Part shown: positions 42,252 through 49,877 of the stretch, in pieces
Numbering within the stretch: the first letter of the stretch is position 1
Layout: each line of letters starts with the position of its first letter
Assembly (NCBI GenBank): GCA_017302835.1
Contig: JAFLCC010000019.1
Coordinates: forward strand, 1-49,966
DNA: 49,966 nucleotides
Reading direction: 5' to 3'
DNA from: Deltaproteobacteria bacterium
GTDB taxonomy: Bacteria > Bdellovibrionota > Bdellovibrionia > Bdellovibrionales > Bdellovibrionaceae
The notes under the pieces: generated by a model
Told to the model about the DNA's origin: nothing
Database searches by the model: none
What the model saw: only the letters and a program-made list of their open reading frames with translations
Program-made: the position numbers and the translations under genes

Positions 42252-42539
42252 TCACCTCGAATTATATTGTTCAATTTCCCGTGGTTTGGCTTTTCTGGCC
42301 GAAATAATCCTGACTCTTTCGCCTTCGACTTTTTCAACGTAGACGACAACCAGAACTCGTATATTTTGCGATAGCCCTAAACGAATCCAGCGCTCTTCCT
42401 TTTCACTATGATCAGGGTCCGTCATCTCGACGGCTGAATCATCACTCCACACCGTAGCCGCCTCAGTAAAGCGAACCCCGTGCTTCTTGTAATTGCTATC
42501 GGCCTTTAGGTCGTCCCATTCAAAATCCACAGAATCCAT
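42252..42539 (-). CDS. brnT: BrnT-like ribonuclease toxin
   Basis: 95 aa, typical length. VDFEWDDLKADSNYKKHGVRFTEAATVW and ERWIRLGLSQNIRVLVVVYVEK, ending RVRIISARKAKPREIEQY, is the standard BrnT sequence pattern (RelE-like fold, F-E-W-D-x-x-K-x-x-x-N start and R-I-I-S-A-R-x-A end). It likely cleaves mRNA and inhibits growth. The pair sits just inside the right end of the element, a common place for genes that stabilise mobile DNA. Confidence 0.9.
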   Translation of the reverse strand: MDSVDFEWDDLKADSNYKKHGVRFTEAATVWSDDSAVEMTDPDHSEKEERWIRLGLSQNIRVLVVVYVEKVEGERVRIISARKAKPREIEQYNSR

Positions 42540-42546
42540 CCTAATT

Positions 42547-42562
42547 CATTGTTACAACAATG
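42547..42562 (-). promoter_or_regulatory. operator-like palindrome upstream of brnTA
   Basis: CATTGTT-AC-AACAATG, two exact 7-bp arms. It begins 8 bases upstream of the brnT start codon (42539), so a bound antitoxin would block initiation. Confidence 0.55.
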
Positions 42563-42770
42563 TAAATACATTTATTAAAATACCACTCGTACCCTGCTTA
42601 AAACGGTTTAAATCAAAATCCAACTTTCTTTTCCCCCTTTGTTTACCTAACACTCAAAACTCGATAAAACTTGTTTAGGTAAGTCACACCCTAATTAAAT
42701 TTCGCGTGATTTCAATCATTTAGTTGTCTTTTTTAGACTCCTCAATATATCCATACTAAAAACTGGTACA

Positions 42771-42952
42771 CGCACTAGCTTGAGGTGGTAGCGCTCGAAA
42801 GGGCGTGCTGGTTCAAGTCCAGTCCCGGGGACCAATTTATTGTGCTTGAGTTTATGATCTTGGTTTGTTGAACTTCTCGATGATTAAAACCGCAGCCCGC
42901 CACCGTTAACCATATATTAGTCCAGCTTGTGTTTGTACCGCTAACCACCGAA
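42771..42952 (+). repeat. right attachment region (attR) with tRNA-Leu 3' half
   Basis: Positions 42779-42834 repeat the tRNA-Leu 3' half exactly; the 5' half is replaced by unrelated sequence, so this is not a working tRNA. After a diverged middle, 42907-42952 repeats the 46-bp block that precedes the integrase at the left end. The open frame of the adjacent fibre-like gene runs into this block and ends there. Confidence 0.85.
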
Positions 42953-43950
42953 GATGGCGTACTTTTTCAAGGCTAATTTTATTCCAAAGCTGGTTGATTA
43001 ATTCGTTCACTTTAACCCTTTGCTGAAGGTAGGAATAGTTCATAGAGACTTGATAATAGCCACCCAGTGCGGGGGCCGCGAGTTCGACATAATTAGCGCC
43101 ATTAAAAATACGAAGATTGGTAGCTCCGACAACAGCTCCTTGTCCTGTTCCAGTGGTCACCAGATTTCCCGTTGAATTGATCGAAGTACTTCCACCGATG
43201 GTCCCCAGCGTTAACAGGGGGTTAAGGGCACCGCCACTGACCTTGCCCGCGGTCGAAAGAGTTGGGATATCGCTCTCAGCCAGGGTAGTTCCACTTGTCA
43301 CGCGGCCCTTGCTATCCGTAGTCACTTTTGTATAGGTGCCCGCCGTCCCCACATTGGGAAGACCTGCTGCGAGCATTATTGAGTTCTGTTCCCGTTGTCG
43401 ATACGCCGTCGGCAAGCTTGAGGATTAGGTTTGCCTTGTAGCCACCAACTTGAAGTACCTCGACGGCCATAGGGACATAGTTGATCGGGAGCGCCGGAGC
43501 GGCTTCCCAGGTTCCTGAGGCAAAGGTTCCATCATTGAAGGAAAGCTGAATGCGACGACCATCCGAAGAATTGGGAGTCCACGAGCTACCACTCGCGCAT
43601 TGCCCGCCGCCAAAAATATAGCTTTCCTTGTTAGCAAAGATTTGCTCAAGAGTGTAGCCGCTGGAATCCACGCGGGATCCAGAACCATCAAAAAGGCTCA
43701 AAGAAAACATTCCGCTTGTTTCAGACAGGTTCTTGGTCTGAAGCTCTTCGTAGAGCAGACATTCTTCGCTGCAAGAACTACGAATCTGCACTTTAAACTG
43801 AACGCTACTGGCAACGACAGGATTACCGCTGGGATCAATCAATTGCCCTTGGCAGGTGACACCTGTCCCGAATAGACCATGGTTCAACCCCGTCTTATTA
43901 TGGAACAGGTCCAAAGATTTAAATGCCTTTAATTTCGTCAATAAGATCAA
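42906..43950 (-). pseudogene. fibre/adhesin-like secreted protein, frameshifted and truncated
   Basis: The upstream frame (43950-43312) reads GQLIDPSGNPVVASSVQFKVQI, LQTKNLSETSGMFSLSLFDGSG, and ALPINYVPMAVEVLQVGG. The natural continuation after DGVSTTGTELN lies in another frame (SIMLAAGLPNVGTAGTYTKVTTDSKGRVTSGTTL), so a one-base frameshift occurred near 43380. The second frame goes to VNELINQLWNKISLEKV and then runs into the right repeat, where its last 15 residues (LRWLAVQTQAGLIYG) are repeat-encoded. So the 3' end of the gene was replaced by the element end. The N-terminus also lacks a good start. Fibre-like proteins of this type are abundant in Bdellovibrio; the role here is lost. Confidence 0.7.
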
Positions 43951-43994
43951 AAAGCCCTGAAACTCGAATTATTATGGAATATGTCTCGAAAATA

Positions 43995-44010
43995 GTTCTA
44001 CAATTAGAAC
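43995..44010 (+). promoter_or_regulatory. inverted repeat upstream of the DUF1501-type operon
   Basis: GTTCTA-CAAT-TAGAAC, two exact 6-bp arms, 20 bases before the first start codon. A third related half-site (CGTTCT) follows at 44018. It could be an operator or a small leader hairpin. Confidence 0.35.
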
Positions 44011-44030
44011 AGTAATTCGTTCTGGGGGGA

Positions 44031-45599
44031 ATGATGAAGTCCAAACTATTTTCAATTGTTGCCAAAGCCTTGGTGCTGGGGGCTGTAGGCTATTCCCAGC
44101 ACTCTATGACAATCAACAATCCTAAGGACCAACTGAGTCCCGCTGAAATCTTCGCCCGATGCTATGCCAAGCTCGTCCGCAAACCGGTGATGAGTAACGA
44201 TGAAACCCTCATTGCTCTTCGTTCTGGGTCCTATAGCGATGCCGAATCTGCCTGCTCTTTATTACTAAACAGGGCTAATCTGGGTGCAAATGGAGTCCTT
44301 GCAAACCCCAGGGACAATGTGGCCAGAGATATCCTTACGACTATGCAAATGGTACACAACTCATGGTTTACGTCCCAATCCATTATCCTTTTAGAGGCGG
44401 TTTCTGAAAATAAATTGGTTTCGGATCTGGATGAGCCGGGCTTGTATTGGACACGGGCTCTTTTTAAGACCGGGGAGACTGCCGATTCCGTATTGAAGTA
44501 CGGAAATGGCTTGAAGTCAGTCCGTCGTCGCGACAGTGAAGATGTTTCATTGACGCATTTTCAGGCTCGTTCATTTTTTTCTTATGATAGCAGAATCACC
44601 GGTGTTGATAATCGGAATCTCCTCTTTCGTGTCGCATTTATGAACGATATAAAACTCGCTGCAGACGATGGAGCCAATTATTCCTTTCTCGATATTCCAG
44701 ATCCACAGCTCTCACAATTTGGAGAAATGATAGGAATTTCTGATCAGACCCCACTAAGGATTGGGCGCTTGGTGATTCCCTCGGTCGGACATACACCCAC
44801 TAACACTCTTTTGCGCGATCCCACCCAGGGGCCTAACCTCAATGTGGATCTTCATCGACACTTTGGCGGTGGAGTTTTGGGAAGTGTTATGTATGGTCTT
44901 AAGAATACCAACTTAGTCCGAAATGATATTCCCAGGGACTATACCATCATTGACCGTCGATTTGCCTCGAGGGTCTTTCAGGACTTCTTGTGCTACCAAT
45001 TGCCAGTTTTGAATGCAAGCGACGTCGATGTGGTTCCTAATTCCAACTTCCCATTTCAGCAAAGCAAAAGCTGTATGCAATGCCATGCAACCATGGACGA
45101 ATTGGCTCTGATTCAAAGGAATTTTATTTGGGCCACGTCCAGTGCCCTTCCAGGAAACTTCAAAATTCTAAGTCCTCCAGACCCTGCACGTGAGCCCAAA
45201 GGTGCCCAAGTTCTTACGCGTTTTCAACTTCCCATAAGTACTGATGCCGGAGCCCCTTTTGCTCTGCAAGAGCCAAGGGGTCGCCTCCATTTTCGCACGC
45301 GCTCGGGAACCCTTGTTGATCTTCCGATCACTAATTTTGCCGAAGTGGGTAATGCCTTGGCAAGCCAAGATGACTTCTACTCCTGCGCTGCTAAGAGATA
45401 TTACAGTTACTTTACTGGAGTCGATGTTGTTCTAGAGGCAGAACCTGCCAACGAATTGGAACGGGAACATTTGGAATTCGTAAAGAAGTTAGGCTTTCAA
45501 TTGAAAGAGGACAAAAGCCTACGCAAGGTTATCGAAAGTATATTTAAGTCCGAAACCTTTCAAAGTCGCAACTATAAGACAGAGGGAGATGCCCAATGA
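44031..45599 (+). CDS. exported CxxCH protein of unknown function (DUF1588/1585-like)
   Basis: 522 aa from ATG 44031; the second ATG (44034) is better spaced from GGGGGG. The N-terminus KSKLFSIVAKALVLGAVGYSQ is a signal or anchor. A single CMQCH haem-binding or cysteine site lies near residue 349, preceded by long helical domains and LNVDLHRHFGGGVLGSVMYGL. The end (YSCAAKRYYSYFTGV, LGFQLKEDKSLRKVIESIFKSETF) resembles the C-terminal DUF1585 module of planctomycete-type cytochromes, where a late helix follows S-E-x-F. It overlaps the DUF1501-like gene by 4 bases, which is the usual partner of DUF1588/1585 proteins. Substrate unknown. Confidence 0.7.
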   Translation: MMKSKLFSIVAKALVLGAVGYSQHSMTINNPKDQLSPAEIFARCYAKLVRKPVMSNDETLIALRSGSYSDAESACSLLLNRANLGANGVLANPRDNVARDILTTMQMVHNSWFTSQSIILLEAVSENKLVSDLDEPGLYWTRALFKTGETADSVLKYGNGLKSVRRRDSEDVSLTHFQARSFFSYDSRITGVDNRNLLFRVAFMNDIKLAADDGANYSFLDIPDPQLSQFGEMIGISDQTPLRIGRLVIPSVGHTPTNTLLRDPTQGPNLNVDLHRHFGGGVLGSVMYGLKNTNLVRNDIPRDYTIIDRRFASRVFQDFLCYQLPVLNASDVDVVPNSNFPFQQSKSCMQCHATMDELALIQRNFIWATSSALPGNFKILSPPDPAREPKGAQVLTRFQLPISTDAGAPFALQEPRGRLHFRTRSGTLVDLPITNFAEVGNALASQDDFYSCAAKRYYSYFTGVDVVLEAEPANELEREHLEFVKKLGFQLKEDKSLRKVIESIFKSETFQSRNYKTEGDAQ

Positions 45600-47239
45600 A
45601 GCCAACGACTAATCGACGTGACTTTATGATGCGTTCTATTCAATCACTGGGCGCTATAGGACTCTCACAGGGTACAATTGCTTCACTGATGGGGGCCATC
45701 TATTCAAGAGCTTTGGCAACCGAGGCTCAAAAATTGAAATTAAATGAAAAGGGTTTCCGTTATGTTTTTGTGAACCTATATGGGGCTCCGCCGCGTTGGA
45801 TGTTTGACATGCCGCCAACACCGATGGGTTCAAGTCCAAGCAACTACGTTAGTGGAGGATTTGGCAACTCCTTTGAAATTTCTGGTCAGACGATCCAATT
45901 GCAAAACCGAACTTTTACTTACAACTATGGATCGGGGAAATCCCTTTTTCTTCCCCCAGTTTGGGGAATGAGTCCGACGGGTTTAGACTTCACATCGATT
46001 TTGCCCCATGCCCTTTTTGTTCGAGGGATAGATATGGAAATTAACAGCCATCCTGTTTCAAACGCTCGTCAAGTGGCCCCGATTTCCGGTGGCCACTCAC
46101 TTCATGGCGTTGTCGCCGACCAAATGGGAAGCCCCATCGCCGCCGTTGTGACCACTCTTCCTTCCGGAGCAGCATTCAAATCGGCAAAGGGTCTGGGATC
46201 AACACCGGCCAATCCCAGTGGGAATCCCATTGATGCTATCATTGCCCCCTTTAGAAATATGCCCAACTCAATTCCTTTTAGACAGGAATTAGCTAAGCCG
46301 GTGGTGACTCAGTTTTTGGATCGTATCGACAGGTACGCAAAGATAAATAAGATGCCGGGCTCAACCCTTCGAAATGCGCTCGATTCGGCAGATCAGTTGA
46401 TTAGATTGAATATTGATTCCCTGGCCGCGCTTTGGCCCGGTCTATTGAACAAATACACCGACATTGTAAATAGGGGAATCCGACCTTCAAAGGGAGAGTT
46501 GCCTGGAGTGTACGACAAAATTATTCCTTGTGTTTCTGGAGATTTACGCTTGCGGTTTAGAATTCAAGATTCAAACCTAATGGATCATTCCGACGCTAGG
46601 GACATGATTCAAAGTGATAGCACACACGCTCAGATGTCTCGCCAATTTGCTTTAACGGAATTTCTTTTAACGACAGGGATGAGCTCCTGTGTGGATTTGG
46701 CCGCAGGAACAAATGTCTTGGATAAAGCCTTAGTTAGAACCGGACTCAGTGTCCCCATCATTGCAGATCAACATGGTGTGGGAGCAGTGACCAGTATCGT
46801 TGCAACCACCCTGTACTATCGTGCCCTCCTGGGATCCCTCACAGAACTTGTTTCATCGCTTAAGTCTCAGCAGCTATTTGATAAAACTGTTTTGCATATT
46901 TCTTCTGAGTTTAATCGCAATCCAAGAGTGGATGGTTCCGGATCTGATCATGGAGTTAGGGGCGGGAACAGCACTATTATTTCGGGAATGTTTGATGAGG
47001 TTTCCTATATTGGGAATATCCAAAAAAACGGATTCAGTGGTTCTCCTGGGACATGGGGCCTTGCAGCTGATTGGACCTTCGAAGATGGAACAAGGAGACC
47101 AATTAAGGTCAATGACATTGCTAGGACCATCACTGGCATGACTAACTCGGCGGAGATTGTTGCCAATGGGTATTCGCTGGTTAGGCCTGCTGCCAATGGA
47201 AAATGGACTCCAAAAACTTCTGGGGGCGAAAATGTTTAG
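45596..47239 (+). CDS. DUF1501-like exported protein
   Basis: 547 aa. It starts with TNRRDFMMRSIQSLGAIGLSQGTIASLMG, a twin-arginine-like leader with a weak hydrophobic region. Downstream GFRYVFVNLYGAPPRWMFDMPPTPMG, then LFVRGIDMEINSHPVSNARQ and HLSSEFNRNPRVDGSGSDHGVRGGNSTII-type sequence correspond to the sulfatase/phosphatase-like DUF1501 fold (D, H near SDHGV). In other bacteria such proteins are paired with cytochrome-like DUF1800 or DUF1588/1585 partners. The catalytic activity is unknown. ATGA overlap with the upstream gene and 8-base overlap with the next gene indicate tight coupling. Confidence 0.75.
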   Translation: MKPTTNRRDFMMRSIQSLGAIGLSQGTIASLMGAIYSRALATEAQKLKLNEKGFRYVFVNLYGAPPRWMFDMPPTPMGSSPSNYVSGGFGNSFEISGQTIQLQNRTFTYNYGSGKSLFLPPVWGMSPTGLDFTSILPHALFVRGIDMEINSHPVSNARQVAPISGGHSLHGVVADQMGSPIAAVVTTLPSGAAFKSAKGLGSTPANPSGNPIDAIIAPFRNMPNSIPFRQELAKPVVTQFLDRIDRYAKINKMPGSTLRNALDSADQLIRLNIDSLAALWPGLLNKYTDIVNRGIRPSKGELPGVYDKIIPCVSGDLRLRFRIQDSNLMDHSDARDMIQSDSTHAQMSRQFALTEFLLTTGMSSCVDLAAGTNVLDKALVRTGLSVPIIADQHGVGAVTSIVATTLYYRALLGSLTELVSSLKSQQLFDKTVLHISSEFNRNPRVDGSGSDHGVRGGNSTIISGMFDEVSYIGNIQKNGFSGSPGTWGLAADWTFEDGTRRPIKVNDIARTITGMTNSAEIVANGYSLVRPAANGKWTPKTSGGENV

Positions 47240-47960
47240 AGCTGCTTTACCCAAATCAATTTTTCGAGTTTTGATTGCCTTTGTTGCCTTCTGGGGACTA
47301 GGAGCCTTGTTTCAGAATTGTTCTCAGGGGTTCGAGACTTCTCCTTATGAAATGATGTCGACAATGGAGAAACAGGTAGAAGAACACTCCATCCAGACTA
47401 AAAAATTGTCGACGACCTTTGATTTACAACTTTCCGATAGGAACTACGTCGCGGGAGTTCTAGAAGATGTTTTCGGTCCTTCTGCGAAAACTAAACTGAC
47501 AGAAATGGTTTACTCGAAGCCAGATGAGTTCGGAGGTCCTTGTTCTGAATATGCTCATTATAAGTACAAAAGAGGAACAGCCTATTTGGACAAAGACCCC
47601 AACCTGGTTTGCAACATCAACCGATCCATCAAGCCCCTTGTCGCCCCAGCCCAAGCAGTCCGTCAGGGATGGTTAATTCAGGCCTGCGCTGCTTTAGTTG
47701 GAACCTCTGGGGATACAACATCTGAATTGAACTATGCTCTTGGAAAAATTAAATACGGATCCAGCGACTCTAACCTACCTGAGCCAAACGATGCCAATCT
47801 TTTGAGTCTGCATAAATTATTCTATCGCGAGCGACCATTGCCTCCGCGGTCTGTTTTAGACGCACTGAGAGTCTTATTCCAAGAAGAGCGTCCAACAAAG
47901 GAAGAATGGCGCTCTGCTATTTATAGCTATTGCATTTCTTCTCAATGGCAGGTGCTTTAA
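47232..47960 (+). CDS. lipoprotein of the DUF1501-type operon
   Basis: 242 aa from ATG 47232; longer in-frame starts lie inside the previous gene. Signal sequence KSIFRVLIAFVAFWGLGALFQNCSQGFE has the lipobox LFQNC. Mature sequence is helical, with four later cysteines (GGPCSEY, NLVCNINR, QACAALV, YSYCIS). LSDRNYVAGVLEDVFGPSAK resembles the entry of DUF1588/PSD-type helical modules. It is probably an outer-membrane lipoprotein acting with the two upstream proteins. Confidence 0.75.
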   Translation: MFRAALPKSIFRVLIAFVAFWGLGALFQNCSQGFETSPYEMMSTMEKQVEEHSIQTKKLSTTFDLQLSDRNYVAGVLEDVFGPSAKTKLTEMVYSKPDEFGGPCSEYAHYKYKRGTAYLDKDPNLVCNINRSIKPLVAPAQAVRQGWLIQACAALVGTSGDTTSELNYALGKIKYGSSDSNLPEPNDANLLSLHKLFYRERPLPPRSVLDALRVLFQEERPTKEEWRSAIYSYCISSQWQVL

Positions 47961-47961
47961 T

Positions 47962-48645
47962 ATGAAAATTGAAACGACAAGTCTTAAATCTAAGGGATTC
48001 GCCCTATGGTTCTGGAGCTCGCTCTTTTTCTTTATGACAGTATCAATCTCTTTGGCCGAAGATTTCAGGGGTATTGTTTCGCTCTTGAAAAGTTCAAACT
48101 GGATTGCAGGACTTAATATTCCATTGCGTGTTAGCGGAATTGATTTTTCAGCCAAACCTAGTGTCTTTGCTGAGGTCGTTCCTGGCACTCTCAGTTCTCG
48201 TGATTGCAAAGTCCTTAGAGACCCATTTATTCCGGAAAACTTTCTATTACGCTGCCTTAAGGAAGGAAGTGTTTCGTTGAGGTTCACGGTCAGTTCCGCC
48301 TCAGGTTCTGGAATGATTCTTAACTATGGTCCTTTGAACATTGTAAAACTCGATGGTCTCAAAACTCCCGATTCCTCTTCTGGTGGAGGATCTGACAATC
48401 CAGGTGGAGGAGGAGGTGGGAACCCTGACGTATTGGCAGGCGGGCAACTTTTCACTACTTACTGTATCAGCTGCCATACCAACAAATCTAGCTTTCTGAG
48501 TCGATACCCCTCATCCAGCACGGCCATTGATGCTGCGATCAATAGCCCTGTTCAAGGAGTGGCCATTCCAGCTATGACCTATCTGGCTTCTTCTTTGACT
48601 AAGTCTCAGATCGATCAAATTTCTTCTTACTTGCAAGCCCCTTGA
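47962..48645 (+). CDS. exported cytochrome c-like protein with glycine linker
   Basis: 227 aa, one base after the previous gene. Signal peptide WFWSSLFFFMTVSISLAE. An N-terminal beta domain (about 30-130) is joined by a glycine/serine linker (SSGGGSDNPGGGGGGNP) to a short class I cytochrome c: GGQLFTTYCISCHTNKSSF with the haem motif CISCH, VQGVAIPAMTYLAS with an axial Met, and SQIDQISSYLQAP. It probably carries electrons on the periplasmic face, supporting a redox role for the operon. Confidence 0.85.
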   Translation: MKIETTSLKSKGFALWFWSSLFFFMTVSISLAEDFRGIVSLLKSSNWIAGLNIPLRVSGIDFSAKPSVFAEVVPGTLSSRDCKVLRDPFIPENFLLRCLKEGSVSLRFTVSSASGSGMILNYGPLNIVKLDGLKTPDSSSGGGSDNPGGGGGGNPDVLAGGQLFTTYCISCHTNKSSFLSRYPSSSTAIDAAINSPVQGVAIPAMTYLASSLTKSQIDQISSYLQAP

Positions 48646-48663
48646 TAGGGAAGAGGACAACTT

Positions 48664-49143
48664 ATGAACAAACAAACTAAACATACCCTAGGAGTAATTT
48701 CCGTCATTCTAGGCACGCTCGTCGCCCTTGTATTTTTTCAGAATTGCTCGCAAATTATGAATTCAGAGTCGTTGAAGTCTCCGAGTGATTCAGGGCTTAT
48801 TGATTTCTTTCAATACAAATATACAAAAAAACCGAACCTCTACTCCAACCTGGCACTCATCTTCCCTTCAGAAAACGAAATTGGAAATTTTGCTGTGTTC
48901 AGAATACAAGGCATGCTGGTTCCTGCCAATGGCAGTAACGGCGAGATATCTTACAACGTTTCCATTACGGATGATACCGGAAAATCAATCTGCGCTGGGG
49001 ACTCCGGAATTTTGGAGCCCGGCGAGCAGAATTTTGATTTTGAATGTCTTGGTAAGATGGATATCTCTAAAGCTCATGTTGAAATGGCGGCCACCTACAA
49101 TCAGATCCAAGAGAATTTTCAAGCCACTTTTACCAAAGATTAA
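48664..49143 (+). CDS. small lipoprotein of the same operon
   Basis: 159 aa with a GGAAGAGGACAA Shine-Dalgarno. The leader KHTLGVISVILGTLVALVFFQNCSQ ends in the lipobox FFQNC, as in the upstream lipoprotein. The mature beta-rich domain (FAVFRIQGMLVPANGSNGEISYNVSITDDTGKSICAGDSGIL) has two cysteines. Function unknown. It is the last gene before the IS66-type sequences. Confidence 0.75.
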   Translation: MNKQTKHTLGVISVILGTLVALVFFQNCSQIMNSESLKSPSDSGLIDFFQYKYTKKPNLYSNLALIFPSENEIGNFAVFRIQGMLVPANGSNGEISYNVSITDDTGKSICAGDSGILEPGEQNFDFECLGKMDISKAHVEMAATYNQIQENFQATFTKD

Positions 49144-49340
49144 TTTCAGAAATTGAAGGCGTAGCAAGTACTTATGCTTACACCCTCAAGTTTTTAAGGA
49201 ATTGAGCCGAATTAAAGTCCATGGATTCAAATGGTATGAATCGCTGCCATTGCAATGTAAACCAACAAACCTCCCCACACTTTGGTATTTGGTAAAAATT
49301 GTTAGCCTGACTTCAGTCCATAACTGTAGGAGGTTTTCAT

Positions 49341-49532
49341 ATGAAGTGTTGGGTCTCTGCTGACGAGCTTTTAAAAGAAGCCAGGGGATTTTCTTCTACA
49401 GATTATTTATTGGTAAAGCTTTGTTTAGATCTTTGGTGTGATCAAGGAAAATTCAAAGTTCATGAGCTTTTTAAGCTTGAACCAGACATTTTTAAACAGG
49501 CCCTTCAGGCCCTGGAATACTTAGCTTCTTAA
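49341..49532 (+). CDS. small ORF inside the IS66-type element
   Basis: 63 aa with a strong AGGAGG Shine-Dalgarno before ATG 49341. Sequence VSADELLKEARGFSSTDYLLVKLCLDLWCDQGKFKVHELFKLEPDIFKQALQAL is helical. Its last 13 codons overlap the convergent transposase 3' end. It is not a usual IS66 protein (TnpA, TnpB, TnpC). It may be a passenger or an accessory protein of this IS lineage. Confidence 0.45.
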   Translation: MKCWVSADELLKEARGFSSTDYLLVKLCLDLWCDQGKFKVHELFKLEPDIFKQALQALEYLAS

Positions 49533-49818
49533 AGTCATCAGGTGTGTAAGCCTTTTTACCTTGAAGTAAATCTTTGGTTAGTTGCTCAAAATACTCTCGA
49601 GGATTGACTTGATTTAATTTACAGCTCTCCACTAATGAAAATAAAATGGCAGCTGTCTTGGCTCCTCGTTCAGAATGAGTACCGTACCAGGTCTTTCTTC
49701 CAACAACATGACTTCTTAAAAGTCTTTCTTGAGCATTATTATCTATAGGCACTTCCGCATCTTCTAAAAACAAAGTCAGCCCCTGATAATTATTTAGTAC
49801 ATCAACAAACCTCCCCAC
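49492..49818 (-). pseudogene. IS66 transposase (TnpC), C-terminal fragment
   Basis: The frame ends at 49492. It reads NNYQGLTLFLEDAEVPIDNNAQERLLRSHVVGRKTWYGTHSERGAKTAAILFSLVESCKLNQVNPREYFEQL, the conserved IS66 C-terminus with DNN.xER and GRK.W. The preceding residues (VGRFVDV) come from the inserted element's end, so the N-terminal 400 or so residues are cut off at about 49800. Confidence 0.85.
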
Positions 49819-49877
49819 ATTTTAAAAGTAAATTAAATTTAGTAAATTGATATCACAACAATACATGGAGGTATGTT

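Larger units (their letters stand above)
29686..42952 (+). mobile_element. integrative element in tRNA-Leu, about 13 kb
   Basis: The 3' half of tRNA-Leu (29686-29741) is repeated without a base change at 42779-42834. A tyrosine recombinase gene starts 141 bases inside the left end, the usual arrangement for tRNA-integrated islands. Cargo: a second recombinase, zinc-ribbon, sigma-like, OB-like and VapE-like genes on the left; a surface-protein operon, XRE regulator, the exported-enzyme operon and BrnTA on the right. No conjugation or phage structural genes are seen, so movement may rely on a helper. The outer limit is either the tRNA repeat or the second 46-bp repeat (29825-29870 and 42907-42952). 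Confidence 0.85.
49263..49819 (+). repeat. 17-bp direct repeat of the IS66 terminal sequence
   Basis: CAACAAACCTCCCCACA occurs at 49263-49279 and 49803-49819, in the same orientation, marking the outer ends of two related elements. Confidence 0.8.

Noticed and set aside
42771-42834. A second tRNA-Leu gene
   Set aside because: Only the 3' half matches. The 5' acceptor strand and most of the D arm are replaced by unrelated sequence, so it is an att duplicate and not a functional tRNA.
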